DNA of 64,000 bases from positions 51,771 to 115,770 of the forward strand of contig CAJTCH010000010.1 in the NCBI GenBank assembly GCA_910574715.1, given 5' to 3'. Shown here piece by piece: positions 51,688 through 61,039 of this stretch (its first letter is position 1; the number at the start of each line of letters is the position of its first letter). The stretch is from Lachnospiraceae bacterium (GTDB taxonomy: Bacteria; Bacillota; Clostridia; Lachnospirales; Lachnospiraceae). The notes beneath the pieces are model-generated. The model saw only the letters and a list, made by a program, of their open reading frames with translations, was not told the DNA's origin and did no database searches. The position numbers and the translations under genes are program-made.

Positions 51688-53094
51688 ATGAAGCTGAAAG
51701 GGACAATGGTTCTGGAATTGACGGATGGGGCCACGGGGGATGTGGAGACGGTCACGGAGGAAAACATGGTGACGGAGGCGGTGAACAATATCCTGGGGAT
51801 GAATCCCATGGGGGTGTTCTATTCCGAGGAACGGCTGGCAGATGTGATGTCCTGGAACGGGACCATGCTGCCGGTATGCCCCAACATGATAGGGGGGATT
51901 CTGCTGTTCCCCAAGACGCTGGAAGAGGATGCGGGGCATATCTATGAGATGTCGGACAACCTGCCGGTGGCTTATGCTTCCAACAACGTGAATACTACGG
52001 CGAATGCGGCCAGGGGGAGCCTGAACCAGACGGAGAGCAAGGTTTTGGAGAACGGGTATAAGTTTGTATGGGAGTTTACGCCGAGCCAGGGGAACGGGAC
52101 CATTGCGGCGGTGGCGCTGACCAGCGCCCAGGGCGGGCAGAACGGGTACGGGAGCCTGGTGGGAGACGCCAGCGCTTTCCTGCAGATCAAGAAGCTGGAT
52201 ATCGGGGATTTGGGGAAGGAGAAGCAGATCGTGTTGTTTGAGGCGGCGGAGATGGATTTTGAGAGGGACCTGCTGTATTCCATTACGTTTGAGGATTCCA
52301 GTGTGCGGGTGCGGAAGGTGAGGGTTCCGGTTTTCAGTATCGGGCTGAATGAGAGGCTGGACGATTCCACTTACACGGTGCTGGAGGACCATGCGGTGCC
52401 TGTACAGACGTTTCTGTTTCTGGGAAGCTATACGAAGTACGGGGAGTTCCTGGACGGGCAGGACGGGTACTGGTACGGGTTTTCCAATGAGGGCAATTCT
52501 TCGGGGAATGCCAGGGTGCTCTGGGTGAGGGTTTCCAAAACGGACTATTCCATGACGGAGGGGGAGTGGACGCTTTCAAATGCGAAGCTGATGGCTGTGG
52601 GGGAGCGGGACATGACCGGGAGCTATCCGGAGCGGAAGTGCCGGTGCTGTATGCGGGGTGGGTATCTGTATGTGCCGGCCTATGACAAGAAGGGGATTTA
52701 TAAGATCAATGTGGCGAATACGGCGGACGTGTCGCTGATTGCTTTTGGTTTCACTTCCAAGATGAAGCCTTTGTGCGAGTCGGGAACCTGCGAGCTGTTT
52801 CTGACGCTGGTTGGGGATCTGATTGTGGGCGGGGATTTTCAGGTGACTGCGGAGGACACGGTGGTCCATACACAGGGGAGCGCGAGGCTGGGGAGCGCGG
52901 CCACGCCTCTATTCCAGTATAAGCAGTTTCTGGTGGGGTGGGGAGGCAGTTACGGGAATGAGTACCGGCATATGTATCTGCTGACGCCGTATCTGGCTAC
53001 GGTCAACAATCTTTCTTCGGCGGTGGTGAAGGACGCTAATAAGACCATGAAGATCACTTATACGCTGACGGAGGTTGAGGATACCGGGGCGTGA
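51688..53094 (+). CDS. Tail fibre/tip-associated structural protein
   Basis: 468 residues from ATG 51688 (GGAAGGAG nine bases upstream; ATG 51682 too near). It has an N-terminal MVLELTDGATGDVETVTEEN region and a beta-rich body with TNNVNTTA-like and WYGFSNEGNSSGN segments. The place between baseplate and holin fits a receptor-binding or fibre protein. No catalytic motif seen. Confidence 0.65.
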   Translation: MKLKGTMVLELTDGATGDVETVTEENMVTEAVNNILGMNPMGVFYSEERLADVMSWNGTMLPVCPNMIGGILLFPKTLEEDAGHIYEMSDNLPVAYASNNVNTTANAARGSLNQTESKVLENGYKFVWEFTPSQGNGTIAAVALTSAQGGQNGYGSLVGDASAFLQIKKLDIGDLGKEKQIVLFEAAEMDFERDLLYSITFEDSSVRVRKVRVPVFSIGLNERLDDSTYTVLEDHAVPVQTFLFLGSYTKYGEFLDGQDGYWYGFSNEGNSSGNARVLWVRVSKTDYSMTEGEWTLSNAKLMAVGERDMTGSYPERKCRCCMRGGYLYVPAYDKKGIYKINVANTADVSLIAFGFTSKMKPLCESGTCELFLTLVGDLIVGGDFQVTAEDTVVHTQGSARLGSAATPLFQYKQFLVGWGGSYGNEYRHMYLLTPYLATVNNLSSAVVKDANKTMKITYTLTEVEDTGA

Positions 53095-53299
53095 GCGGCG
53101 GGGGTAAAGTGGTATGAGGTGCAAAAATGATTTGAAATATGGGAGGATGATATGAGGTACTGGGAAATGGTTTGAGATGTGTGGAAATGGCATGGAATGT
53201 TAGGGAATGATGTTCTGATAATGGGATTGGGAATAGGGCGGCGGCTTTTGGGAGCGGGCCGCTTTTTCCATAGAAAAAAGAGAAAGAGAGGGATTTTGG
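53095..53299 (+). other. Gap before holin with terminator
   Basis: A 205-base stretch rich in GGAAATGG and TGAGRT-like words. A mini-ORF MRYWEMV follows GGGAGG near 53154. The terminator GCGGC/GCCGC with T run lies at 53241-53267. The ribosome site for the holin is GAGAGAGGG. Confidence 0.55.
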
Positions 53300-53707
53300 A
53301 TGAAGGAGTTTGTGGGTGTGATAGAGTGCGGGTTTGCAGCTATGGGCGGATACCTGGGCTGGGCCATGGGAGGGTTTGATGGTTTTCTGTATGCCCTGGT
53401 GGTGTTCGTGGCGGTGGATTATGTGACGGGGCTGATGGCCGCGGCGGTGGAGAAGAAGCTGTCCAGCGGCGTGGGCTTTCGGGGGATTTTTAAGAAGATC
53501 GTGATCTTCTGCCTGGTGGCTCTGGGGCATATCCTGGATACGCATATCATCCGGGACGGGAGTGCGGTCCGGACGGCGGTGATCTTCTTTTATCTGTCCA
53601 ACGAGGGGATTTCGATTCTGGAGAATGCGGCCAGGATCGGGCTTCCGGTGCCGGAGAAGCTGAAAGGGGTTCTGGCGCAGTTACGGGAGGAAAAGGGGAA
53701 GGAGTAG
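53300..53707 (+). CDS. Phage holin (TcdE/phage_holin_4 type)
   Basis: 135 residues with three hydrophobic segments: LGWAMGGFDGFLYALVVFVA, a region around GFRGIFKKIVIFCLVALGHI and a weaker third. VDYVTGLMAA is typical of the family, which includes TcdE. It forms membrane lesions to release the endolysin encoded downstream. Confidence 0.9.
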   Translation: MKEFVGVIECGFAAMGGYLGWAMGGFDGFLYALVVFVAVDYVTGLMAAAVEKKLSSGVGFRGIFKKIVIFCLVALGHILDTHIIRDGSAVRTAVIFFYLSNEGISILENAARIGLPVPEKLKGVLAQLREEKGKE

Positions 53708-53783
53708 GAGACGGTACGGGGGATAAATGCGGTTAAGTGCAGTACGGTGTGGCAGAGGATATGGTTTGGGATTTTTATGAGAG

Positions 53784-53814
53784 GGCATCAGTGTGAAAAG
53801 CTGGTGCCTTTTTT
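53784..53814 (+). terminator. Terminator between holin and endolysin, copy 5 of the cargo-end type
   Basis: GGCATCAG/CTGGTGCC stem with six T. It resembles the copy at 49738 closely. Confidence 0.8.
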
Positions 53815-53873
53815 CGTGCGGAGAATTGGAGAATGTTTCCGGGCAGGGAACGGGAAAAGGAGAGTGGTTTTGT

Positions 53874-55469
53874 ATGAAGCTGATTCAGAGGATTTTAACG
53901 AAGTCCGGGTGTTACCGGGCAGGGAGGAAGATTGCGGTGAAGGGGCTGATGATCCATTCGGTGGGGTGTCCACAGCCGAAGGCTTCCGCTTTTATCAGTA
54001 ACTGGGATAAGGCGGATGCGGGGGCCTGCGTCCATGCCATTGTGGAGCCGGGAGGGGACGTGTACCAGCTCCTGCCCTGGGACTGCCGGGGATGGCACTG
54101 CGGAGGTGACGCAAACGGGACGCATATAGGTGTGGAGATGACGGAGCCTGCCACGATCCGGTATACGGGCGGTGCGAATTGGACGGAGACCGGGGACGGG
54201 AGAGGTACGAGGGATCATGTGCTTGCCGCTTATGGGTATGCGGTGGAGCTGTTTGCTTATCTGTGCCGGATGTTTGGGCTGGACCCTCTGGCGGACGGGG
54301 TTGTGGTTTCCCATTCCGAGGGGTATAGGCGGGGGATTGCAAGCAATCACGGGGACGTGGAGCATATCTGGAAAAGGTTTGGGTTGTCTATGGGGCAGTT
54401 TCGGAAGGATATCAGGGCGGCTATGGACGGCGCGGAGACTGGGAACGGCAGCGGCGGGGACGGCGGTTCTGGCACGGGTGGTTCCGGGCTTACGGGGATT
54501 ATGGGGAAGGCTGTGGCGACGGCGGAGCAGATGCGGGAGTATGTGAAGGGGAAGAATCCGGGGGTGGCGCAGTCGGTTCTGGATATGGTGCTGCTGTATC
54601 TGTCGGAAGGGGAGGCCGAGGGCGTGAGAGGGGATGTGGCTTTTGCCCAGTCGTGCCTGGAGACGGGGAATTTTACGTTTTCGGGTACGGCGGTCTCTTT
54701 GGAGCAGAATAATTTTGCCGGGATGGGCGTGGTGCAGAACGGGGTGAAGGGGCTGTGTTTTGATACGGCGCTGCTTGGTATCCGGTGCCAGGTGCAGCAT
54801 TTGAAAGCCTATGCCTGCACGGAGGATTTGGTGAATGGGAATGTGGACCCGCGCTTTAGGTATGTGGCAAGGGGGTGTGCGCCTTATGTGGAGTGGCTGG
54901 GTGTCCAGGAGAATCCCCAGGGGAAAGGCTGGGCTGCGGGGGCCGGGTATGGGGAGAAGGTCCTGGGGATTTTGAGGGAGATTACCGGGGAGGCCGGGAG
55001 CGGCGGAAGCGGTGGTGTGCCGGGGAATCCGGTGGAGCCTATGGCCGGGTTTGTGAAGGTGTTCTATAAGGGCAGGGACGGGGTGAATGTGCGGACTGCT
55101 CCCTGCATGGGGGACAATGTGGACCAGGTGGTGTATGAGGGGATTTATACGGTTACGGGCATCAGCGCGGACAGGCGGTGGTACAGGCTGAAATCGGGGC
55201 TTTTTATTACGGCGGATGCGGAGTATGTGATGTTTATGGAGAGGCTGCCGGGGAAGTCTTCTTATCTGGTGCGGGTGGATATCCCGGATCTGAATATCCG
55301 TAAGGGGCCGGGGACGGATTTTGCCCGGACGGGACTGTTTACGGGTGTGGGTGTGTTTACGGTTGTGGAGGAAGCGGACGGGAAGGGAGCCGGGAAGTGG
55401 GGGCTTTTGAAGTCGTATAAGAGGGAGCGGAACGGGTGGATTTCGCTGGATTTTGTGACGAGGCTGTAA
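53874..55469 (+). CDS. Endolysin: amidase + glucosaminidase-like + SH3 domains
   Basis: 531 residues from ATG 53874 (AAAGGAG). Domain 1 (about 20-175) is an N-acetylmuramoyl-L-alanine amidase_2: VKGLMIHSVGCPQPKASAF, GWHCGG, VVSHSEGYRRG. A Gly/Ser linker follows. Domain 2 (about 210-390) looks like a glucosaminidase: DVAFAQSCLETGNFTFSG, then QNNFAGMGV. The C-terminal third has two SH3-like wall-binding repeats with NVRTAPC and NIRKGPGTD. It cleaves peptidoglycan in two bonds. Confidence 0.9.
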   Translation: MKLIQRILTKSGCYRAGRKIAVKGLMIHSVGCPQPKASAFISNWDKADAGACVHAIVEPGGDVYQLLPWDCRGWHCGGDANGTHIGVEMTEPATIRYTGGANWTETGDGRGTRDHVLAAYGYAVELFAYLCRMFGLDPLADGVVVSHSEGYRRGIASNHGDVEHIWKRFGLSMGQFRKDIRAAMDGAETGNGSGGDGGSGTGGSGLTGIMGKAVATAEQMREYVKGKNPGVAQSVLDMVLLYLSEGEAEGVRGDVAFAQSCLETGNFTFSGTAVSLEQNNFAGMGVVQNGVKGLCFDTALLGIRCQVQHLKAYACTEDLVNGNVDPRFRYVARGCAPYVEWLGVQENPQGKGWAAGAGYGEKVLGILREITGEAGSGGSGGVPGNPVEPMAGFVKVFYKGRDGVNVRTAPCMGDNVDQVVYEGIYTVTGISADRRWYRLKSGLFITADAEYVMFMERLPGKSSYLVRVDIPDLNIRKGPGTDFARTGLFTGVGVFTVVEEADGKGAGKWGLLKSYKRERNGWISLDFVTRL

Positions 55470-55507
55470 GGGCGTTTTTGTTGAGGGCAGGGATGCCTTA
55501 TTTTTTT
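55466..55507 (+). terminator. Terminator after endolysin
   Basis: AAGGGC to GCCTT pairing around 55468-55500 with ATTTTTTT ends the lysis transcript. Confidence 0.6.
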
Positions 55508-55595
55508 GTCTTGATATATGCTGCCGGAGGGCTGTTGGGGTCTGAGCAGCGCGTCGGCCGGGGGATTCCCCGGCGGTACATACCATGCCGTTGGT

Positions 55596-55874
55596 ATGAA
55601 TTTTGGAAAGGTAAGGGAATTGGTTATGACGGTGATGGAGCTGGACGCGCTGAAAGACGTGGATGTGAGGACTGTGGAGAAGGAGGGGCTTGTGGATATC
55701 CGGGAGGTGGAGATTGACCGGAGCCTGCCGCTGGAGGAACGGAAGAGGGCTTATCTGGAGGCGGTGGGGAATCCTTATGCGGTGCGTGTGGGGGATATGA
55801 AGGTGAAGGTACGGTTTGCGGAGGATGGGGGCTCTTTTGAAGAGGCTTTTGAAAATATGTTGCGGAATGTTTAA
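55596..55874 (+). CDS. DUF6870-like small protein
   Basis: 92 residues from ATG 55596. VEKEGLVDIREVEIDRSLP, then EERKRAYLEAVGNPYAVRVG and KVRFAEDGGSFEEAF, a pattern seen in small genes preceding serine recombinases in Clostridial elements. It may act as an excision or recombination accessory factor; not proven. Confidence 0.72.
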   Translation: MNFGKVRELVMTVMELDALKDVDVRTVEKEGLVDIREVEIDRSLPLEERKRAYLEAVGNPYAVRVGDMKVKVRFAEDGGSFEEAFENMLRNV

Positions 55875-55893
55875 AATAACATTGGACTTTTTT

Positions 55894-55945
55894 GGGCGGA
55901 GGCGCTATGATTGTCTTAGGGACAAGTTAGTGCATCCGCCTTTTT
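55894..55945 (+). terminator. Leader hairpin of the recombinase operon containing GGGACAAGTTAGTGCA
   Basis: GGCGGA (55895-55900) pairs with TCCGCC (55935-55940), extended by GCGC/GTGC, then five T. The loop side holds GGGACAAGTTAGTGCA (55919-55934), whose exact complement is at 7249-7264. The 14-mer TAGGGACAAGTTAG also repeats at 7211-7224. Confidence 0.7.
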
Positions 55946-55989
55946 GATTTTGCAGGTGATTCTGGCAAATTAGAAAGGAGCGGGAGCAT

Positions 55990-57684
55990 ATGAAGAACAA
56001 ACAATTCAAGAGGATCTATCATGCCGCCATCTATGTCCGGTTGTCGAAGGAGGATGGCGATGTTGCGGGCGCGTCTAAGGCGGAGAGCAACAGCATTTCT
56101 AATCAGAAAGAGTTAATCAGAGATTTCCTGAAAGACAAAGAGGATATTGTGGTGGTTTCGGAACGGGTGGACGACGGGTACAGCGGTTCCAGTTTTGAGC
56201 GGCCTTCTTTCAAGCTGATGCTGGAGGATATTAAGAAGGGCGTTGTGGACTGTGTGGTTGTCAAGGATCTGTCCAGGTTCGGGCGGGAGTATATTGATTC
56301 GGGCAGGTACATTGAGCGGCTGTTCCCGGCTCTTGGGGTGCGCTTTATTGCGGTGAATGACGGGTACGACAGCCTGGAGGGGAAAGACCAGTCAGATGAA
56401 ATCATCATTCCGTTTAAAAATTTGATAAATGACGCTTACTGCCGGGATATTTCGGTGAAGATTCGGAGCCATCTGGAGGTGAAGAGGAAGAACGGGGAGT
56501 TTATCGGTTCTTTTGCGCCTTATGGGTATCAGAAGGACGAGGGATGCCGGAACCGGCTGGTGGTTGACCCGGTGGCTGCGGGCGTGGTGAGGGATATTTT
56601 CCGTATGAAGCTGCACGGCATGAGCCAGGATGCCATTGCGGGCAGGCTGAATGATATGGGGGTGCTGTCTCCTATGGAGTATAAGAGCGCGTCCGGGAGC
56701 AATTATCAGACCAGCTTTAAGACGGGGGAGCGGGCGCTGTGGAGTTCGGTGACGGTGCGGCGGATATTGGAAAATGAGTGTTATGTTGGGAATCTGGTGC
56801 AGGGCAGGCAGACGACGCCGAACCATAAGGTGAAGAAGTATGTTGTGAAGCCGGAGAAGGACTGGGTGAGGATTGAGAAGAACCATGAGGCTGTGGTTTC
56901 GGACCGGGATTTTGCTATTGTGCAGAGGCTCCTGGGGATGGATACGAGGATGTCCCCGGAGCAGTCGGAGGTGTACCCTCTGGCGGGCATGGTGGTGTGT
57001 GCGGACTGCGGGGCGGCCATGGTGCGGAAGAATGTGTGTTCCGGGAAGCGGAAGTACCGGTATTATGTGTGTTCGAGGAATAAGGAGACGAAGGAGTGTG
57101 CGAGCCACAGGATCGGGGTGGAGAGGCTGGAAGAGGCGGTCCTGGAGGTCTTGAAGGTGCAGGTTGCCAATGTGCTGGATTTGAAGCGGGCGATGGAGAA
57201 GGTGTCTGAGATCCCGTTCCAGGAGCTGGATATCCGGGAATTGGAGAGGCGGATTGAGCAGAAGGAGGCGGAGGTTCTGCGGTGTCGGGAGCTGCGGAAC
57301 ATGCTTTATGAGGATATGAAGGACGGGATTGTCTCTAAGGAGGATTATAGGGAGCTGCATGAGGCTTATACGCAGAGACGGGATCTGGCGGAGGAAGCGG
57401 TGCGGCAGATGAAGGGTGAGATTGAAGATATCCTTGCTTCCAATACGGATAAGTACCGGTGGCTGGATTATTTTGCGGAGCATGGGAATATTGACCGGCT
57501 GACAAGGAATGTGGCGGTGGAGCTGATTGAGCGGGTGAAGGTCGTGGACCGGGAGACGGTCGAGGTGGTTTTCAGTTTCGGGGACTGTTACAGGGAGGTC
57601 CTGGAGGGGCTGAAACATGCGGGCTGTGAGGCGGTCTGCGACAGCCGGGGCCGGATTCGGTTTGAGTGGAAGGAGGCGGTATAG
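55990..57684 (+). CDS. Large serine recombinase 1
   Basis: 564 residues. Catalytic domain with AIYVRLSKEDGD (nucleophile Ser), DDGYSGSSFERP, VVKDLSRFGREY. A recombinase domain (about 190-300) and a zinc ribbon (CADCGAAMVRKN, YVCSRNKETKEC) follow, then a coiled coil. The start is supported by GAAAGGAG. First of three tandem recombinases; the next start lies two bases beyond its stop. Confidence 0.93.
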   Translation: MKNKQFKRIYHAAIYVRLSKEDGDVAGASKAESNSISNQKELIRDFLKDKEDIVVVSERVDDGYSGSSFERPSFKLMLEDIKKGVVDCVVVKDLSRFGREYIDSGRYIERLFPALGVRFIAVNDGYDSLEGKDQSDEIIIPFKNLINDAYCRDISVKIRSHLEVKRKNGEFIGSFAPYGYQKDEGCRNRLVVDPVAAGVVRDIFRMKLHGMSQDAIAGRLNDMGVLSPMEYKSASGSNYQTSFKTGERALWSSVTVRRILENECYVGNLVQGRQTTPNHKVKKYVVKPEKDWVRIEKNHEAVVSDRDFAIVQRLLGMDTRMSPEQSEVYPLAGMVVCADCGAAMVRKNVCSGKRKYRYYVCSRNKETKECASHRIGVERLEEAVLEVLKVQVANVLDLKRAMEKVSEIPFQELDIRELERRIEQKEAEVLRCRELRNMLYEDMKDGIVSKEDYRELHEAYTQRRDLAEEAVRQMKGEIEDILASNTDKYRWLDYFAEHGNIDRLTRNVAVELIERVKVVDRETVEVVFSFGDCYREVLEGLKHAGCEAVCDSRGRIRFEWKEAV

Positions 57685-57685
57685 C

Positions 57686-59371
57686 ATGGCGAGGAAGTCT
57701 AAGAAGGTGGATTTTGTGAATGTGAATGACCTGCCGGGTGGTTCCGGGGCGCAGGCGCAGATTCCGGTGAAGGCGGTGTGTTATAGGGCGGGGCTGTATG
57801 CCAGGCTTTCGGAGGAGACGGAGGCGAACCGGGAGCGGGCGACGGTGGAGACGCAGATGGAGCTTCTGCGGAAGTTCGTGGCGGAGCGGGAGGATATGGT
57901 CATAGGGAAGGAGTATGCGGATATCTCCTGCACGGGTACGAATTTTGAGCGTCCGGGGTTTGAGGCGATGGTGCGGGATATGAGGGACGGGGTGATTGAC
58001 TGTATCGTTGTGAAGGACCTGTCCCGGCTGGGACGGGATTATGTGGAAACGGGGAATTATATTGAGCGGGTGTTCCCATTTTTCGGCGTGAGGTTTATTG
58101 CGGTGACGGACGGGTATGATTCGGAGAAGCCGGGTGGGGAGCTGATGATGCCGCTGAAAAATATGATTAATGAGCTGTATGTGAAGGATTTGTCCAGGAA
58201 GATGAGGACGGCGCATAGGGCGTACTGGCGGAACGGAGAGTATTCTTCGGGGGCGGTCCCGTATGGGTATGTGAATGTGGAACGGCGGCTTTACCCGGAC
58301 GAGCGGGTGAAGGGGACGGTGCAGGAGATTTTCCGGCTGTTCCTGGAGGGGTGTTCGTTGAAGGAGATTGCAAGGCAGATTTCCCGAAAAGAGATGAATC
58401 CGAAGGCTTATAAGATGTTGCGGTTCGGGCATGAGGTTCCAGAGGGGTTTAATACGGAATGGAATTATGTGACGGTGAGAACCATATTGACGAATTATGC
58501 TTATGTGGGAGCCAGCGTCCATAACAGGTATAAGAGGGTGGCTGGGAAGCAGGTGAAAATACCGGAGGAAGAGTGGATTGTTGTGGAAGGGACGCATGAA
58601 GCACTGGTGGGTAGGGAGGACTATGAGAAAGTTCAGAAACTGCTGGCGGGCAATGCGGAAAGGTTCCATTCTACTCATGGGGAGAACGGTTATGACCATG
58701 CCCGTTTTAATCTTCTGGGGAAGAAGATTGTCTGTGCGGACTGTGGAAAGGTAATGGGGTTCCGTACAGAGGGAGCAAGGCATGACAAGAAGTTTTACCG
58801 ATGCAAGACGTATCTTCAATCTACTCATGGGAGCTGTACGAACCATAAGGTTTCGTTGGAAGATGTCAACCAGGCTGTTTTTGGAACGGTTGCTGCCCAT
58901 ATGAGGCTCTGTATTGAGGCGGAGGAAACTGTGAGGCGGATGAATGCGGATGACAGGAATTTGAGGAAGTATGATTTTTATGGGAAGGAAGCTGAACGGA
59001 TAAGGAAGGAGCTGCAGAGGGAGACGGAAGTGAAAGCCGGTATTTTTGAGGATTATAGAGATGGACTGATTGATGAGGAACAGTATGCGCAGATCAGCGG
59101 GCAATATGCCGAAAAGATCAGGGCATTGACGGCAAGGCTTGGGGAAGTCCAAAAGGCACGGGCGGAGTATTCCAGCAGATATTGTGTAGACAGAAACTGG
59201 AAGGCTGTCGTTGAGGGATGTCTGGATATGCAGAGTCTGACGAGGGAAATGGTTGAGGCGTTTGTGGATAAGGTTGCGGTGCATGAGGGAGGGGATGTTG
59301 AAGTGTATCTGAAATATGATGATGTGCTGGAAGATTTGTTGAGAATCAGGGCAGAGAGAGAGGCGGTATGA
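57686..59371 (+). CDS. Large serine recombinase 2
   Basis: 561 residues from ATG 57686. A short extra N-terminus precedes the catalytic GLYARLSEETEANRE. SCTGTNFERPGF, VKDLSRLGRDYVE, zinc ribbon VCADCGKVMGF and FYRCKTYLQSTHGSC, long coiled coil. It differs from recombinase 1 throughout, so it is not a recent duplicate. It overlaps recombinase 3 by the sequence ATGATGA. Confidence 0.93.
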   Translation: MARKSKKVDFVNVNDLPGGSGAQAQIPVKAVCYRAGLYARLSEETEANRERATVETQMELLRKFVAEREDMVIGKEYADISCTGTNFERPGFEAMVRDMRDGVIDCIVVKDLSRLGRDYVETGNYIERVFPFFGVRFIAVTDGYDSEKPGGELMMPLKNMINELYVKDLSRKMRTAHRAYWRNGEYSSGAVPYGYVNVERRLYPDERVKGTVQEIFRLFLEGCSLKEIARQISRKEMNPKAYKMLRFGHEVPEGFNTEWNYVTVRTILTNYAYVGASVHNRYKRVAGKQVKIPEEEWIVVEGTHEALVGREDYEKVQKLLAGNAERFHSTHGENGYDHARFNLLGKKIVCADCGKVMGFRTEGARHDKKFYRCKTYLQSTHGSCTNHKVSLEDVNQAVFGTVAAHMRLCIEAEETVRRMNADDRNLRKYDFYGKEAERIRKELQRETEVKAGIFEDYRDGLIDEEQYAQISGQYAEKIRALTARLGEVQKARAEYSSRYCVDRNWKAVVEGCLDMQSLTREMVEAFVDKVAVHEGGDVEVYLKYDDVLEDLLRIRAEREAV

Positions 59372-60945
59372 TGAAGAAGAGGATAGTCGCTATGTATCTT
59401 CGGCTTTCCAATGAGGACAGCGGTAAGGGTGAAATGGAAGAGAGCAACAGTATTTCGGCGCAGAGGGTGTTGCTGAAAAGGCATATAGAGGAACTGCTGC
59501 AGGGGGAGGAATATGTTATCACGGAGTATTGTGATGACGGGTATTCCGGCGTTGACTTCCGCAGGCCGGGGGTGCAGGCGCTGATTGAGGCGGCGAAGGG
59601 CGGGAAGGTTGATATGATCGTTGTGAAGGACTTTTCACGGTTCGGGAGGGATTATCTGGAAGTGGGGAGGTTCCTGGAATATATCTTTCCGATCCTGCAG
59701 GTTCGGTTTGTGTCGGTGAATGACGGTTACGACAGTGAGGATAAGTTCGGAGCGACGGGCGGGATGAGTGTTGCGTTGAAGAATCTGGTCTATGGGATGT
59801 ACAGCGCGGATTTGTCTAAGAAGGTGCGGTCTGCCAGGGATACGAGGGTGAGGAACGGGGAGTTTGTTGGGCAGTTTGCCCCTTATGGGTATCGGAAGAA
59901 CCCAGAGGATAAGCACAGGCTTTTGGTTGATGAAGATGCGGCGTGGGTTGTGCGGAGGATTTTTGGGATGGCGGCGGACGGAACCGGTTATGCGGAGATT
60001 GCCAGAAGGCTGAATGAAGAGGGGATACCGTCAAGGGTTGTTTATCACAAGATGGCAGGAGATACTTATGGAGACAGGCAGCCTCATGTAAAGGTGAAGA
60101 GGTGGTGTGCTTCTTCGGTAAGGGATATTATTACGGATGAGGTGTATCTGGGGAAGTTAATCTGGAACCGGGCGAAGTGCGGTATGGATACGGATAAGAA
60201 GGTGGTGAGGCAGCCAAGGGAGAAGTGGATCGTGGTGGAGGGACATCATGAGGCACTGGTTTCCCGGAGTGTTTTTGAGAAGGCTAATGAGGGAGTAGGG
60301 ACTGCGGATAAAGCCAGAAAAGAAATGAAGAAGAGGGAAAGTATTTTTTTCTGCGGGCATTGCGGGAAGGCACTGCAGCTTAGGAGCAGGGCTAACGGCA
60401 GGTATTTCTGCGGAGGCCGGACGCAGGAGCGGGAGAATGACTGCCAGAAAGTGACTGTCAGGAAGAACGAACTGGAGGGAGCAGTGCTTTGCCAGGTGAG
60501 GAAGATGGCGGATGTGCTGGCGGCAGAGCGGGATATCAGCAGGACGGCTCAAAAGGACGGCAGGGTGGCAGTTCTTGAAAAGACGGTTGCGGAGAGTGTG
60601 AAGGAGTTGACACAGTGGAAGGGAAGGAAGATGCGGCTGTATGAGGGGTATAAGGCTGGGGAAATCAGCAGGGAGGATTATGTGGAGCGGATTGAGACGG
60701 GCAGGGTGCGGATGGAAGAGCTAGAGCGAAGCAGGCGTGAAGCGCAGGCGGAGCTTGAATGTATGAGGGAGGCTGCCGGTTCAGAGGAAGTGGCAGACGA
60801 GGAACTGGCTGGACTTTCTGTACTGGAGGTTTTTGATAGGGAGAGGTTGAAGATGCTGATTGAGAAGGTGGTTGTCTATGGGGAGGATGCTATGGAGATT
60901 GTGTGGAAGGTGAGGAATCCGTTTGAGGGTGAGGTTTCTGCCTGA
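59368..60945 (+). CDS. Large serine recombinase 3
   Basis: 525 residues. AMYLRLSNEDSGKGE, DDGYSGVDFRRPG, VVKDFSRFGRDYLE, zinc ribbon FFCGHCGKALQL. Coding near the 3' end includes TTATGTGGA (60678-60686), the same 9-mer as the host half of attL plus the GA core. A diverged copy of its last 87 codons lies at 62221-62481. All catalytic residues are present. Confidence 0.93.
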   Translation: MMKKRIVAMYLRLSNEDSGKGEMEESNSISAQRVLLKRHIEELLQGEEYVITEYCDDGYSGVDFRRPGVQALIEAAKGGKVDMIVVKDFSRFGRDYLEVGRFLEYIFPILQVRFVSVNDGYDSEDKFGATGGMSVALKNLVYGMYSADLSKKVRSARDTRVRNGEFVGQFAPYGYRKNPEDKHRLLVDEDAAWVVRRIFGMAADGTGYAEIARRLNEEGIPSRVVYHKMAGDTYGDRQPHVKVKRWCASSVRDIITDEVYLGKLIWNRAKCGMDTDKKVVRQPREKWIVVEGHHEALVSRSVFEKANEGVGTADKARKEMKKRESIFFCGHCGKALQLRSRANGRYFCGGRTQERENDCQKVTVRKNELEGAVLCQVRKMADVLAAERDISRTAQKDGRVAVLEKTVAESVKELTQWKGRKMRLYEGYKAGEISREDYVERIETGRVRMEELERSRREAQAELECMREAAGSEEVADEELAGLSVLEVFDRERLKMLIEKVVVYGEDAMEIVWKVRNPFEGEVSA

Positions 60946-60980
60946 AAGATAGTTCCAATTTTGGGAAAGTAGTGGTAAAA

Positions 60981-61013
60981 TTGAGCCATGGGCAGGTGGT
61001 GTCTGTGGCTCAA
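60981..61013 (+). terminator. Right-end hairpin H1
   Basis: TTGAGCCA (60981-60988) and TGGCTCAA (61006-61013), then TTTTAC. Preceded by GTGGTAAAA. Homologous hairpins H2 and H3 lie at 62519 and 63515. Confidence 0.75.
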
Positions 61014-61039
61014 TTTTACTTCGCATTGGGAGGAATGAT

